Source: Staphylococcus ureilyticus
GTDB lineage: Bacteria > Bacillota > Bacilli > Staphylococcales > Staphylococcaceae
Length of the DNA stretch: 41,851 nt
NCBI RefSeq assembly: GCF_002902235.1
Contig: NZ_PPRL01000120.1
Span: 1-41,851 of the forward strand
Reading direction: 5' to 3'
Position numbers and translations under genes: made by a program. Positions within the stretch are counted from its first letter, which is position 1. Each line of letters opens with the position of its first letter. Shown one piece after another: positions 17,034 to 25,765 of the stretch. Below the pieces are notes generated by a model. It was not told the DNA's origin. It did no database searches and saw only the letters and a program-made list of their open reading frames with translations.

Positions 17034-18707
17034 TTAGAATAAACCAACTGCATGTCCATCATCTGTAACATCCATTTTTAATGCGGCAGGTTGTTTAGGT
17101 AAACCAGGCATTGTCATTATTGCACCAGTCAGTGCGACAATAAACCCTGCACCTGTTTTCGCTTCTAATTCACGGATTGTAATTTCAAAACCTTCAGGTG
17201 CACCTAATAACGTTGCATCATCTGAAAATGAATATTGTGTTTTGGCCATACATACAGGATAATGATCCCAACCATTTTCTTTAAATTGTTTTAATTGTTT
17301 TTGAGCTTTACTACTAAATGTTACTTTGCTACCGCCGTAAATTTCTTTTACGATTGTTTCAATTTTATCTTCTAATGGTTGCTCTAGTTCATATAAATGT
17401 TTGAAATCTTGTGGTTGCTCGATCACTTCTAACACTTCGTTAGCTAAATCGATACCACCTTCACCACCTTTTTCCCAAACTTCTGTTAAAGCTAGTCGTA
17501 CACCATTTTCTTTTGCCCATTCTTGAACAAATTTAGTTTCTGCATCTGTATCGTGAATAAATGCATTTAATGCAATCACTGGTTCTAACCCATATTTTTT
17601 CACGTTATTTACATGGCGTTCTAAGTTTACAATTCCTGCTTTTAATGTATCAACGTTTTCTTCTTTAAGGTTGTCTTTGGCAACGCCGCCATGCATTTTA
17701 ATCGCGCGAATCGTAGCTACTACTACGACTGCTGATGGTTCAAATCCTGCTTCACGTGCCTTGATATTAATAAATTTCTCAGCACCTAAATCCGAGCCAA
17801 AGCCTGCTTCTGTTACGACAATATCAGCTAATTCTCTTGCTGTTTGAGTAGCAAGAATTGAGTTACAACCATGTGCAATATTTGCAAATGGGCCACCGTG
17901 TACTAATGCAGGTGTACCTTCAATCGTTTGGACTAAATTTGGTTTGATTGCGTCTTTAAGTATCATTGCTAATGCACCTTCAACTTTTAAATCCGCAACA
18001 GTGACAGGTTTACGATCTCTTGTATAACCTACTGTAATTTTGCTGATTTTAGATTTTAAATCTTGAATATCATTAGCTAAACATAAAATTGCCATAATTT
18101 CTGAAGCCACTGTAATATTGAAACCATCTTCACGTGGTACACCTTGCGTTGGCCCACCTAATCCTACAATCACATTTCTTAGCGCACGATCATTCATGTC
18201 TAAAACGCGTTTCCACTCAATTCTTCTTTGATCAATGCCTAAGTCATTGCCTTGATGAATATGGTTATCAATAAATGCTGATAAAGCATTGTTCGCTGTA
18301 GTAATCGCATGGAAATCACCATTAAAATGCAAGTTAATATCTTCCATCGGTAACACTTGAGCGTATCCGCCACCTGTCGCTCCACCTTTAATACCAAACG
18401 TTGGTCCTAAAGCTGGTTCACGTAATGCAACCATTACATTTTTCTTTAATTGGTTAAATGCATCAGACAAACCAACAGTAACTGTTGATTTCCCCTCACC
18501 AGCTGGTGTTGGGCTCATAGCTGTTACTAATACGACTTTCCCTTTGTTATCTTTTTGTTTAACTTGGTTAATATCTATCTTAGCCTTATAGTGTCCATAT
18601 GGTTCTAAAGCATCTGCTGGAATACCTACTTTTTCAGCTATGTCCCCTATAGGTTGTAATGTTGATTGATTAGCAATATCTAAGTCTGATAAATGTGCCA
18701 AATTCAT
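17034..18707 (-). CDS. fhs: Formate-tetrahydrofolate ligase
   Basis: Fhs makes 10-formyl-tetrahydrofolate from formate, THF and ATP, feeding one-carbon units to purines and fMet-tRNA, and is useful when formate accumulates in fermentation. The 557-residue product matches the family length. Visible motifs are the ATP-binding loop TPAGEGKST (67-75), [49 protein letters not shown] and the C-terminal [25 protein letters not shown] precedes the ATG. It is transcribed alone and downstream of acsA on the same strand, separated from it by a terminator. A perfect cre box about 50 bases upstream of the predicted start site suggests CcpA involvement. Confidence 0.97.
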   Translation of the reverse strand: MNLAHLSDLDIANQSTLQPIGDIAEKVGIPADALEPYGHYKAKIDINQVKQKDNKGKVVLVTAMSPTPAGEGKSTVTVGLSDAFNQLKKNVMVALREPALGPTFGIKGGATGGGYAQVLPMEDINLHFNGDFHAITTANNALSAFIDNHIHQGNDLGIDQRRIEWKRVLDMNDRALRNVIVGLGGPTQGVPREDGFNITVASEIMAILCLANDIQDLKSKISKITVGYTRDRKPVTVADLKVEGALAMILKDAIKPNLVQTIEGTPALVHGGPFANIAHGCNSILATQTARELADIVVTEAGFGSDLGAEKFINIKAREAGFEPSAVVVVATIRAIKMHGGVAKDNLKEENVDTLKAGIVNLERHVNNVKKYGLEPVIALNAFIHDTDAETKFVQEWAKENGVRLALTEVWEKGGEGGIDLANEVLEVIEQPQDFKHLYELEQPLEDKIETIVKEIYGGSKVTFSSKAQKQLKQFKENGWDHYPVCMAKTQYSFSDDATLLGAPEGFEITIRELEAKTGAGFIVALTGAIMTMPGLPKQPAALKMDVTDDGHAVGLF

Positions 18708-18784
18708 TCGCCCCTTCTTTTATAAATTTTAATCACTTTTAAAAATCAAATTTCAATCAGTGAGTCAAAATTCCTTACATATTC

Positions 18785-18813
18785 ATAATAACCAAATAAT
18801 GTTGTGTTGTCGA
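18785..18813 (-). promoter_or_regulatory. Probable fhs promoter
   Basis: On the minus strand TCGACA (18813-18808), a 17-base spacer and TATTAT (18790-18785). Each box has five of six consensus bases. Confidence 0.55.
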
Positions 18814-18820
18814 TTAATAG

Positions 18821-18835
18821 AGATAACGCTTTCAA
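18821..18835. promoter_or_regulatory. Consensus cre box upstream of fhs
   Basis: AGATAACGCTTTCAA fits the reverse form of the CcpA consensus (WGNNWNCGNTTNCAW) at every fixed position. Its centre lies about 50 bases upstream of the predicted fhs start, outside the promoter. CcpA usually activates from that position, as at B. subtilis ackA. Confidence 0.65.
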
Positions 18836-18901
18836 AATAATAAGCTACTTTTGTAAAATTATGATATACATTTATACTCATATTGTTTTATTACACTAAA
18901 A

Positions 18902-18953
18902 ACTCCTTTATTTCAAAATTTTAAGCAAAGTTAAAACCTATCAATAAAGGAGT
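18902..18953 (-). terminator. acsA terminator
   Basis: An 11-bp perfect stem (ACTCCTTTATT at 18902-18912 with its complement at 18943-18953) with a 30-base loop. On the minus strand it is followed by TTTTTAG, about 50 bases past the acsA stop. Confidence 0.7.
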
Positions 18954-19004
18954 GTTTTTAGCAATTTTTGCATGTGAAATAAAACTTTAACACTTTGTAT
19001 TTAA

Positions 19005-20714
19005 TTAATCTTCCATCGTACTTAAGTCGCCTTCTGGCAAGTCAAGCTCCCATGCTTTTAGTACGCGACGCATAATTTTACCTGAACGTGTTTTCGGTAA
19101 TTTTTCTTTAAATTCTATTTCACGTGGTGCAGCATGTGCAGCTAAACCTTCTTTAACAAACTTACGAATTTCTTCTTTCAACTCATCACTTTCCTCAAAT
19201 TCAGAGCGTAGCGCAACAAATGCTTTAATAATTTCACCGCGTACAGGATCTGGTTTACCAATGACGCCTGCTTCTGCAACTGCTTCGTGCTCCACTAATT
19301 TCGATTCTACTTCAAATGGACCTACGCGTTCACCAGCAGTCATGATTACATCATCAACACGACCTTGGAACCAGAAATATCCATCTTCATCTTTATAAGC
19401 TGAGTCTCCAGATACATACCAGTCACCAATGAAATACGATTCATATTTTTCAGGATTATTCCAAATAGAAATCATCATGGATGGCCAACCTTTTTTAATT
19501 GCCAAATTACCCATGCGATTAGGAGGTAATTCATTACCTTGATCATCTACAATTGATGTCTCAATACCTGGTAATGGTTTACCCATTGAACCTAATTTCA
19601 CATCCATCGAAGGATAGTTTACAATCATATGGCCACCTGTTTCAGTCATCCACCAAGTATCTAGCACACGCAGTCCAAATACATCTTTTGCCCATTTAAT
19701 GACTTCAGGGTTTAATGGTTCACCGACAGATAAAATACTCTTTAATGATGACAAGTCATATTTTTCAACAATATCATCACCAGCACTCATTAACATTCTT
19801 AATGCTGTTGGAGCCGTATACCATATAGTCACTTTAAATTCTTCTATCATACCATACCATGCTTCAGGAGAAAATCTACCTCCCGCAATACAATTCGTAA
19901 CGCCGTTTAACCAAGGGCTAAATATACCATAAGATGTTCCAGTGACCCATCCTGGATCTGCTGTACACCAATACACATCATCATCTTTAAAATCAAGTAC
20001 ATATTTACCTGAAATATAATGTACTAACATCGCTTTTTGCGCATGTAATACGCCCTTAGGTTGACCAGTTGAGCCTGATGTATAATGTAAAATCAAACCA
20101 TCATCTAAATCTAACCATTCCGTTTCAAATTGATCACTCGCTTGTTCAAATTCACTATTGAAATCTACATATGCACCATCTACATCATTATCAACTACAA
20201 TGATTGTTTCTAAATTTGGTAACTTATCTACAGGTATTCTTGGCAATAAACTGTTAGTAGTCACTATTACTTTTGCCTCACTATTTTCTAGTCTATCCCC
20301 AACAGCTTTTTCCATAAATGCTTCAAATAATGGGCCTACAATTGCACCTATTTTCAAAATACCAAATAATGCAAAATAAAGTTCAGGTGTTCTTGGCATA
20401 AAAATAAATACACGATCACCTTTTTCAACGTTGGCTTTATCTTTTAAAACATTTGCAGCTTTATTTGATTTTGATTTCATTTCACTGAAAGTATAACTTT
20501 CTTGTCGCTGATCATCTTTATAATGAAGTGCAACTTTTTCTCCTTTACCTTCATCCACATGGCGATCGATACATTCATGCGCCATATTCACTTTACCTGT
20601 GTCATACCATGAAAATGCTTTTTCGACCTCTTTCCAATCAAAGTTGTTGTATTGCTTCTCATAGTTTTGAAGGTTAAAATTTCCTTCTTCCCCTTTATAT
20701 ACTTCTACTTTCAT
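19005..20714 (-). CDS. acsA: Acetyl-CoA synthetase (AMP-forming)
   Basis: AcsA activates acetate to acetyl-CoA through acetyl-AMP, allowing growth on excreted acetate. The 569-residue protein has the AMP-binding P-loop HYTSGSTGQPKG, the TWWMTETGG adenylate motif, SGDSAYKDEDGYFWFQGRVDD and the C-terminal domain hinge. The acetylatable lysine is in PKTRSGKIMRR (about Lys546), the known target of AcuA regulation in Bacillus. The frame is open 40 codons further upstream, but the strong GAGGGGG site and homologous N-terminus (MKVEVYKGEEGNF) fix the ATG at 20714. It is divergent from acuA, its modifying enzyme. A consensus cre box at the transcript start predicts glucose repression through CcpA. 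Confidence 0.97.
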   Translation of the reverse strand: MKVEVYKGEEGNFNLQNYEKQYNNFDWKEVEKAFSWYDTGKVNMAHECIDRHVDEGKGEKVALHYKDDQRQESYTFSEMKSKSNKAANVLKDKANVEKGDRVFIFMPRTPELYFALFGILKIGAIVGPLFEAFMEKAVGDRLENSEAKVIVTTNSLLPRIPVDKLPNLETIIVVDNDVDGAYVDFNSEFEQASDQFETEWLDLDDGLILHYTSGSTGQPKGVLHAQKAMLVHYISGKYVLDFKDDDVYWCTADPGWVTGTSYGIFSPWLNGVTNCIAGGRFSPEAWYGMIEEFKVTIWYTAPTALRMLMSAGDDIVEKYDLSSLKSILSVGEPLNPEVIKWAKDVFGLRVLDTWWMTETGGHMIVNYPSMDVKLGSMGKPLPGIETSIVDDQGNELPPNRMGNLAIKKGWPSMMISIWNNPEKYESYFIGDWYVSGDSAYKDEDGYFWFQGRVDDVIMTAGERVGPFEVESKLVEHEAVAEAGVIGKPDPVRGEIIKAFVALRSEFEESDELKEEIRKFVKEGLAAHAAPREIEFKEKLPKTRSGKIMRRVLKAWELDLPEGDLSTMED

Positions 20715-20731
20715 TCTAAATCCCCCTCTTA

Positions 20732-20746
20732 ATGAAATCGAATGCT
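20732..20746. promoter_or_regulatory. cre box at the acsA transcription start
   Basis: ATGAAATCGAATGCT matches the CcpA consensus WTGNAANCGNWNNCW at every fixed position. It covers roughly +2 to +16 of the predicted acsA transcript, a typical site for repression. Confidence 0.72.
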
Positions 20747-20754
20747 TAATGCAT

Positions 20755-20783
20755 ATTATAACTAATAAATTCACAATTTTCAA
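20755..20783 (-). promoter_or_regulatory. acsA promoter
   Basis: On the minus strand TTGAAA (20783-20778), a 17-base spacer and TATAAT (20760-20755). The predicted start is near 20748. Confidence 0.75.
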
Positions 20784-20792
20784 AATAATTGG

Positions 20793-20806
20793 TGTAAACG
20801 GATACA
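20793..20806. promoter_or_regulatory. Second cre box between acsA and acuA
   Basis: TGTAAACGGATACA fits the 14-base cre consensus with one mismatch. It lies between the two divergent promoters, about 10 bases upstream of the acsA -35 and 6 bases upstream of the putative acuA -35, so one site could serve both. Confidence 0.6.
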
Positions 20807-20835
20807 TTATCGTGTTAATTTTCTCCGAAATCACT

Positions 20836-20841
20836 TATACT
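20836..20841 (+). promoter_or_regulatory. -10 element of acuA
   Basis: TATACT at 20836-20841, 54 bases before the acuA ATG. The -35 at the right distance (TGTTAA, 20813-20818) is weak, consistent with a regulated promoter. Confidence 0.5.
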
Positions 20842-20895
20842 AAAAGTATTAAAGGGTGAATATGACATTCATCTACAGTCGTTTGGAGTGAAAAA

Positions 20896-21528
20896 ATGGA
20901 ACATATAAAAACGTATCAATTTCAAACATTTCATTTGGACGAAGGTACATTTATAATAGAAGGCCCTGTCTCTAGAGAAAATCTTGAACTTATGACTTTT
21001 GATGATGGACTTTCTGCTTTTCGACAACCTAACGATCAATTTATAGCTATAAAAGAAATTAGTGAATTAAAAGAAGGTAGAATTTTTGTAATTAGAAAGC
21101 ATGACCATATTGTAGGTTATGTCACTTATCACTATCCTGATCCATTAGAACGTTGGTCTGATGGTAACCTTGAGTATTTAATTGAACTGGGTGCGATAGA
21201 AATCAGTTTACCTTATCGACATTTACATTTAGGCAGTAAACTCATTCGTTTAAGTTTGGCGGCCGATGAATATGAAGATTATATCGTTTTAACTACTGAG
21301 TATTATTGGCATTGGGATTTAAAAAATTCAGGTCTAGATGTTTTTGCTTATAAAAAATTAATGCAAAAATTAATGGGTTATGGGGGCCTAGAAATTTTTG
21401 CTACAGATGATCCTGAAATCACTAGTCACCCAGCAAATTGTTTAATGGCAAGAATAGGTGCACGCATTTCCATTGATCAATTACAAGCATTCGATGATTT
21501 AAGATACAAGAATCGCTTTTTCTTTTAA
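20896..21528 (+). CDS. acuA: Acetoin-utilisation GNAT acetyltransferase AcuA
   Basis: In B. subtilis AcuA acetylates the active-site lysine of acetyl-CoA synthetase and switches it off. The 210-residue product has a GNAT domain in its second half; the acetyl-CoA-binding segment is LPYRHLHLGSKLIRLSL (about 112-128). Family-specific blocks such as TEYYWHWDLKNSGLDVFAYKKLM and HPANCLMARIG follow. Its position fits: it is divergent from acsA, the substrate enzyme, and 17 bases upstream of acuC, the deacetylase. Note the naming: the acu genes were first linked to acetoin use, but the biochemical role is protein acetylation. TTTGGAGTG precedes the ATG. Confidence 0.92.
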   Translation: MEHIKTYQFQTFHLDEGTFIIEGPVSRENLELMTFDDGLSAFRQPNDQFIAIKEISELKEGRIFVIRKHDHIVGYVTYHYPDPLERWSDGNLEYLIELGAIEISLPYRHLHLGSKLIRLSLAADEYEDYIVLTTEYYWHWDLKNSGLDVFAYKKLMQKLMGYGGLEIFATDDPEITSHPANCLMARIGARISIDQLQAFDDLRYKNRFFF

Positions 21529-21545
21529 AGGGGAGTTAAATCAAT

Positions 21546-22700
21546 ATGAGCAATACCCAAAAAACTGGTTTTGTTTATTCAAACGAAATCTTACAATACC
21601 GTTTTAGTAATCAACATCCTTTCAATCAAATGAGATTGAAACTGACAACTGAACTATTAAGTGATTTAGGTTATTTAAAACCTGAACACATTGTTAAACC
21701 GCGAATCGCTACAGATGACGAATTAAATTTGATTCATAGCTATGATTATATACAATCTATTAGACGTGCATCACATGGCATTTTAAATGACAATGAAGCT
21801 AAGAAATATGGCTTAGATGGAAGCGATACACTACAGTTTAGAATGATGCATAAACACAGTGCACGCATTGTGGGTGGTGCCCTTAATTTAGCTGATAAAA
21901 TTATGGACGGTACATTCACCAATGGTTGCCATTTAGGTGGTGGATTACATCATAGTTTGCCAGGTCGTGCCAATGGTTTCTGCATATACAATGATGTGGC
22001 AATTACCATTGCTTATCTCATCAAGCATTATGATTTACGAGTAATGTGTATAGATACAGATGCACATCATGGGGATGGAACACAATGGAGCTTTTACACT
22101 AACAACGATGCATTAATTTATTCTATACATGAAACAGGCAAATTTTTATTCCCTGGTTCGGGAAACTATACAGAACGCGGCAATGAACAAGGCTTCGGTT
22201 ATACCGTCAATATACCACTTGAACCCTACACAGAAGATGATTCTTATCTAGAAGTCTTAAATGAAACATTAGAACCTGTGGTTGCCTCTTTCAAACCTGA
22301 TATCATTTTGAGTGTGCACGGTGTAGATATTCATTATTTAGACCCACTCACACATATGAGTTGTACATTAAATGCACTATATGAAATCCCCTATAAAATT
22401 AAAGCATTAGCAGATAAATATACTGATGGAAAAGTAATTATGTTTGGTGGCGGTGGTTACAATATTTGGAAAGTTGTACCTAGGGCATGGACGCATGTTT
22501 TTTTAGCATTAATTGGTGAACAACAACAGCAAGGCAAATTACCTGAAAAGTGGATCGCTAAGTGGACACCCTATGCTACTTGTGAATTACCTACAACTTG
22601 GAAAGACCAAAAACTAGATTATCAATTAATACCTAGACGTAAAGAAATTACAGAAATCAATATGAAACATGCAACTCAAGTATTAAGTTGGTTTAAATAA
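21546..22700 (+). CDS. acuC: Class I histone-deacetylase-like protein AcuC
   Basis: AcuC removes the acetyl group that AcuA places on AcsA, restoring acetate activation. The 384-residue product is a zinc-dependent arginase-fold deacetylase. The charge-relay and zinc motifs are visible: GGGLHHSLPGRANGFCIYND, CIDTDAHHGDGTQ (zinc ligands Asp and His), SIHETGKFLFPGSG, ILSVHGVDIHYLDPL and MFGGGGYNIWKVVPRAW. It starts 17 bases after acuA with AAGGGGAG ahead of the ATG, so both share a transcript. No acuB homologue lies between or after them. It ends at a single family A repeat hairpin facing ccpA. Confidence 0.95.
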   Translation: MSNTQKTGFVYSNEILQYRFSNQHPFNQMRLKLTTELLSDLGYLKPEHIVKPRIATDDELNLIHSYDYIQSIRRASHGILNDNEAKKYGLDGSDTLQFRMMHKHSARIVGGALNLADKIMDGTFTNGCHLGGGLHHSLPGRANGFCIYNDVAITIAYLIKHYDLRVMCIDTDAHHGDGTQWSFYTNNDALIYSIHETGKFLFPGSGNYTERGNEQGFGYTVNIPLEPYTEDDSYLEVLNETLEPVVASFKPDIILSVHGVDIHYLDPLTHMSCTLNALYEIPYKIKALADKYTDGKVIMFGGGGYNIWKVVPRAWTHVFLALIGEQQQQGKLPEKWIAKWTPYATCELPTTWKDQKLDYQLIPRRKEITEINMKHATQVLSWFK

Positions 22701-22745
22701 CATTGGTATTCATTATTTTATTACATAAAAATACAGACATGATAA

Positions 22746-22808
22746 AGCCCCACTACTCAGTTCGTTGAGTTAGTGGGGCTTTTGCACGAGTTTCAGCTCA
22801 GGTGACAC
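22746..22808. repeat. Single copy of the family A double-hairpin repeat, between acuC and ccpA
   Basis: It has the layout of the units at 4133-4390. A long hairpin (AGCCCCACT with AGTGGGGCT, inner CTCA/TGAG) is followed by a TTTTGCACGAG...GCTCAGGT tail. The outer stem has AGCCCC/GGGGCT where the array has CCCCC/GGGGG, a paired change. Here T-rich sequence follows the long stem, so it can serve as a terminator for acuC. Confidence 0.8.
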
Positions 22809-22894
22809 TTAAATTCTGTTCATTCTTACTTAACTCGGACAACGAAATCATGTTACATAAAATTTATGTCCAAGATTCTGCTGTTTTATTAACT

Positions 22895-23884
22895 TTATTG
22901 TGTTGTACCTCTGTATTCAATTCTATGTGGTAAAATCACATTAGGTTCATCAATTTCTTCTTCGTTCATATATTTGGTTAATAATCTCATTCCCACTGCA
23001 CCAATGTCATACAACGGCTGAATCACACTTGATAATTGCGGTCTAACCATTTCAACTAAACGTGTGTTATTAAAACTAACAATTTGTAAATCATCTGGAA
23101 CAGTTACACCTTCATCTTGTGCTGCATGAACTAAACCAATTGCTTGTTCATCACTAATTGATAAGATAGCATCTGGTTTACTAGATTTTAATGCGTCAAA
23201 TGCACGTAAACCATCTTTATAGGTCTCATTGCCATTGAAAACTAATTGTTCATCTAATGTTAATTGATTTTCTGATAAAACCTCTTTTAATCCTTCTAAC
23301 ACATCTTCTTGTGCCTTTTTGGAATAGTCTCCGCCTACAAAAGCAAAACGTTTTGCTCCTTTTTCTATTAAGTGCGCTGTGATTTCTTTTGCAGCTGTTT
23401 GGAAATCGATATTGACTGATGAAATTCCTTCATCTTTACCGTTCGTACCTGACACGACTACTGGAACAGATGATTTATTAATCAATTCTTTAATTTCTTC
23501 TGATATCGTTCCACCTAAAAAGATAATGCCATCTACTTGCTTACTTAATAAATTATTAAAAATTTCTTTCTCTTTGCCAGGGTCATTATCAGAATTCGAT
23601 ATGATTGAGTGATATTTATACATTGTAGCAATATCTTCTAAACCACGTGCGAGTTGTGAATAATACACATTTGAAATATCTGGGATGATTACCCCAACAG
23701 TCGTCGTACGTTTACTTGCTAATCCTCTTGCTACTGCGTTGGGACGATAACTCAACTTTTTAATAACTTCGTTCACTTTGTCTCGTGTTTCCGGTTTTAC
23801 ATTTTGGTTACCATTTACGACACGCGAAACAGTAGCCATAGATACCCTTGCTTCTCTAGCTACATCATAAATTGTTACAGTCAT
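22895..23884 (-). CDS. ccpA: Catabolite control protein A
   Basis: CcpA is the LacI-family regulator of carbon catabolite control in Gram-positive bacteria; with HPr-Ser46-P it binds cre boxes. The 329-residue product starts with the LacI helix-turn-helix and hinge ([20 protein letters not shown], then [12 protein letters not shown]). A periplasmic-binding-protein-like core follows with [41 protein letters not shown] and the C-terminal [17 protein letters not shown] precedes the ATG. It is convergent with acuC and downstream of the aroA-type gene on the same strand, from which it is separated by a terminator and its own promoter. A perfect cre box at its own start site suggests autoregulation. 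Confidence 0.98.
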   Translation of the reverse strand: MTVTIYDVAREARVSMATVSRVVNGNQNVKPETRDKVNEVIKKLSYRPNAVARGLASKRTTTVGVIIPDISNVYYSQLARGLEDIATMYKYHSIISNSDNDPGKEKEIFNNLLSKQVDGIIFLGGTISEEIKELINKSSVPVVVSGTNGKDEGISSVNIDFQTAAKEITAHLIEKGAKRFAFVGGDYSKKAQEDVLEGLKEVLSENQLTLDEQLVFNGNETYKDGLRAFDALKSSKPDAILSISDEQAIGLVHAAQDEGVTVPDDLQIVSFNNTRLVEMVRPQLSSVIQPLYDIGAVGMRLLTKYMNEEEIDEPNVILPHRIEYRGTTQ

Positions 23885-23895
23885 AAACTTCCTCC

Positions 23896-23910
23896 TTGAA
23901 AGCGATTTCT
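23896..23910. promoter_or_regulatory. cre box overlapping the ccpA start site
   Basis: TTGAAAGCGATTTCT matches WTGNAANCGNWNNCW at every fixed position. It lies between the ccpA -10 and its Shine-Dalgarno sequence, covering the predicted start point (about 23909). Confidence 0.7.
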
Positions 23911-23915
23911 TTATT

Positions 23916-23944
23916 ATTATACTCTGTTTTCATAACATTTTCAA
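23916..23944 (-). promoter_or_regulatory. ccpA promoter
   Basis: On the minus strand TTGAAA (23944-23939), a 17-base spacer and TATAAT (23921-23916). Upstream, 23945-24126 is AT-rich sequence in which I see no other feature. Confidence 0.75.
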
Positions 23945-24128
23945 AGTTTACCATATTTTTCGTAAATGTAAAATCATTTTGATTTGAATGTCATAATAAT
24001 GTCAATTTCATAATAATTTATTAAATCTTATTTAAGTATAAGTTTTTATTTCTATTTCAATCATTTTCAAAAACAGTAATTAATATTAATATAAATTCAT
24101 ATAAATAGCTATTGAAAAGAAATATAAA

Positions 24129-24172
24129 AACCTCTATAAGCACCTAAATAATTAGTATGCAAAATAGAGGTT
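24129..24172 (-). terminator. Terminator of the chorismate mutase-DAHP synthase gene
   Basis: AACCTCTAT (24129-24137) pairs with ATAGAGGTT (24164-24172). On the minus strand TTTATATT follows, 23 bases past the gene's stop. Confidence 0.75.
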
Positions 24173-24195
24173 ATAAAGTCATCGTATGGTATAAA

Positions 24196-25287
24196 TTATT
24201 TTAATTGTTTATTGTTATACATATCAGCTAATGGTTTTAATTCATTGTAGAATTTTTCAAATTCATTTAAATCCATTTGTTGACCGCTATCACTTAAAGC
24301 AACAGAAGGATCTGGGTGAACTTCTGCCATAATACCATCAGCACCAACAGCTAAACCTGCTTTTGCAGTTGGTAACATGATATCTTTACGTCCAGTACTA
24401 TGTGTAACATCTACTAAAACTGGTAAATGTGTCCCCTGTTTTAAAATCGGTACTGCTGAAATATCTAATGTATTTCTTGTAGCTTTTTCATATGTACGTA
24501 TACCACGTTCACATAAAATTATATTTTCATTACCTTGCGATGCAATATATTCAGCTGCAAAGATAAATTCTTCGATTGTAGCAGCTAATCCACGTTTTAA
24601 TAATACTGGCTTATTAGAACGTCCTGCTTCTTTTAATAATTCGAAATTTTGCATATTACGCGCACCAATTTGGAAAACGTCTAAATATTGATCAGCGATT
24701 TCAAAATCTGCTGGATTTACAATTTCACTTACAACATTTAAACCATATTTATCTTTTGTATTTTTAAGTATTTTTAGTCCTTCTTCACCTAAACCTTGGA
24801 AATCATAAGGTGATGTACGAGGTTTAAACGCTCCACCTCTAATGAACTTTTCACCTTTGGCTTGTAAATCTGCTGCAACTGTATCTACTTGTTCTTGTGA
24901 TTCAACTGAGCATGGACCAAAAACAAAAGATTTATTACCGTCACCGATAATACCTTTATTATCAAACTGAACAATTGTATCTTCTGGTTTCAATTTTCTA
25001 GATACATATAAATGTTTTTCATTCTCTGATTTTTGCAAGTCAGTAGAGGCTTTAAATATTTCTTTAAATAGTTGTTTAATCACATTATCATTAAACGGAC
25101 CTTCGTTTTTATCTAATAGTTGGTTAATCATTTCTTTTTCACGTTGAGGGTCATAAACCATTGTACCCTGCTTGCGCTTTTCTTCACCTATTGTTTGTGC
25201 AATCTTCCCTCTTTTAGATAAAAGGTCTAGTATTTGTTCATTAATTCCAACAATTTCATCTCTGTATTCTTGTAATTTGTCTGTCAT
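24196..25287 (-). CDS. aroA: Bifunctional chorismate mutase / 3-deoxy-7-phosphoheptulonate (DAHP) synthase
   Basis: The C-terminal domain condenses phosphoenolpyruvate and erythrose-4-phosphate to DAHP, opening the shikimate pathway. The N-terminal AroQ-type chorismate mutase (about 1-90, [20 protein letters not shown]...LFKEIFKAS) makes prephenate and gives feedback control. DAHP synthase motifs of the beta type are visible: [50 protein letters not shown] and [14 protein letters not shown]. The product is about 363 residues, as expected. GAGGTG before the ATG at 25287 sets the start; a GTG three codons upstream overlaps that site. The aroA symbol follows Bacillus usage and must not be confused with the EPSP synthase aroA of other bacteria. 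Confidence 0.95.
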   Translation of the reverse strand: MTDKLQEYRDEIVGINEQILDLLSKRGKIAQTIGEEKRKQGTMVYDPQREKEMINQLLDKNEGPFNDNVIKQLFKEIFKASTDLQKSENEKHLYVSRKLKPEDTIVQFDNKGIIGDGNKSFVFGPCSVESQEQVDTVAADLQAKGEKFIRGGAFKPRTSPYDFQGLGEEGLKILKNTKDKYGLNVVSEIVNPADFEIADQYLDVFQIGARNMQNFELLKEAGRSNKPVLLKRGLAATIEEFIFAAEYIASQGNENIILCERGIRTYEKATRNTLDISAVPILKQGTHLPVLVDVTHSTGRKDIMLPTAKAGLAVGADGIMAEVHPDPSVALSDSGQQMDLNEFEKFYNELKPLADMYNNKQLK

Positions 25288-25342
25288 TTTAGTCACCTCT
25301 ATGAAAATTTTACAGCGATATTTTATTCTGCTTTAAAGCGAT

Positions 25343-25430
25343 AAAATATTTGTTAAACGTAATTCTAACAATAACTGCATATAAGTTCAAGTCTCAAACG
25401 TAAAAAATCACTTTTAAAGTGAATACGTTT
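25343..25430 (-). promoter_or_regulatory. DAHP synthase promoter region with repeated AAACGT half-sites
   Basis: A weak promoter on the minus strand is TTGTTA (25371-25366), a 17-base spacer and TATTTT (25348-25343). AAACGT occurs at 25355-25360 between the boxes and at 25396-25401, and its inverse ACGTTT at 25425-25430. The palindrome CACTTTTAAAGTG (25409-25421) lies between the last two. The arrangement looks like a set of operator half-sites for an unidentified regulator. Confidence 0.4.
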
Positions 25431-25541
25431 AATGATAACTGAATTTTCTGTTATTTTCTAGCCGTATTTTTACACTATTCCATAAATAATCAATTTATAC
25501 CAACGCTCATCACAACGTATGCAAGGATATTATACCCCACT

Positions 25542-25567
25542 TAACATAAGTGACTATACTTATGTTA
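25542..25567. repeat. Perfect 10-bp palindrome upstream of the DAHP synthase gene
   Basis: TAACATAAGT and its complement ACTTATGTTA are separated by GACTAT. There is no T-run on either side, so an operator is more likely than a terminator. It lies about 255 bp ahead of the gene and 72 bp ahead of the candidate small RNA promoter. Confidence 0.5.
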
Positions 25568-25638
25568 TCTAATGCGGGTAGTTGATTCGTTAATTTTTAG
25601 TTTACTGATAATTGTAGGAATAAGTATTGAAGTGTCCA

Positions 25639-25743
25639 TTGACAGTGTATGTTGAGTAAAGATATACATTTCACATATAAGGCATTTCGTTAATTTAGTT
25701 GAGTAATGTTTATTTAATTATACGTAAGTGCCTTATTTTTTGA
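25639..25743 (+). ncRNA. Candidate small RNA gene (promoter, hairpin and T-run, no reading frame)
   Basis: A consensus TTGACA (25639-25644) and TATACA (25663-25668, 18-base spacer; GATATA at 25661 with 16 is the alternative) point to a start near 25675. From 25677 to 25736 the sequence folds into one long imperfect hairpin. ATAAGGCA pairs with TGCCTTAT and continues through CGT/ACG and TAATT/AATTA with single-base bulges, about 19 bp in all. T residues run from 25736 to 25741. The transcript would be about 65-70 nt. No reading frame of note lies inside, and there is no plus-strand gene nearby that needs a terminator. Confidence 0.5.
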
Positions 25744-25765
25744 GTAACAAAATATCAATTATACC

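Noticed and set aside
20715..20834. 40-codon N-terminal extension of AcsA
   Set aside because: The extension covers the acsA promoter, cre box and ribosome site, and the conserved protein starts at MKVEVYKG.
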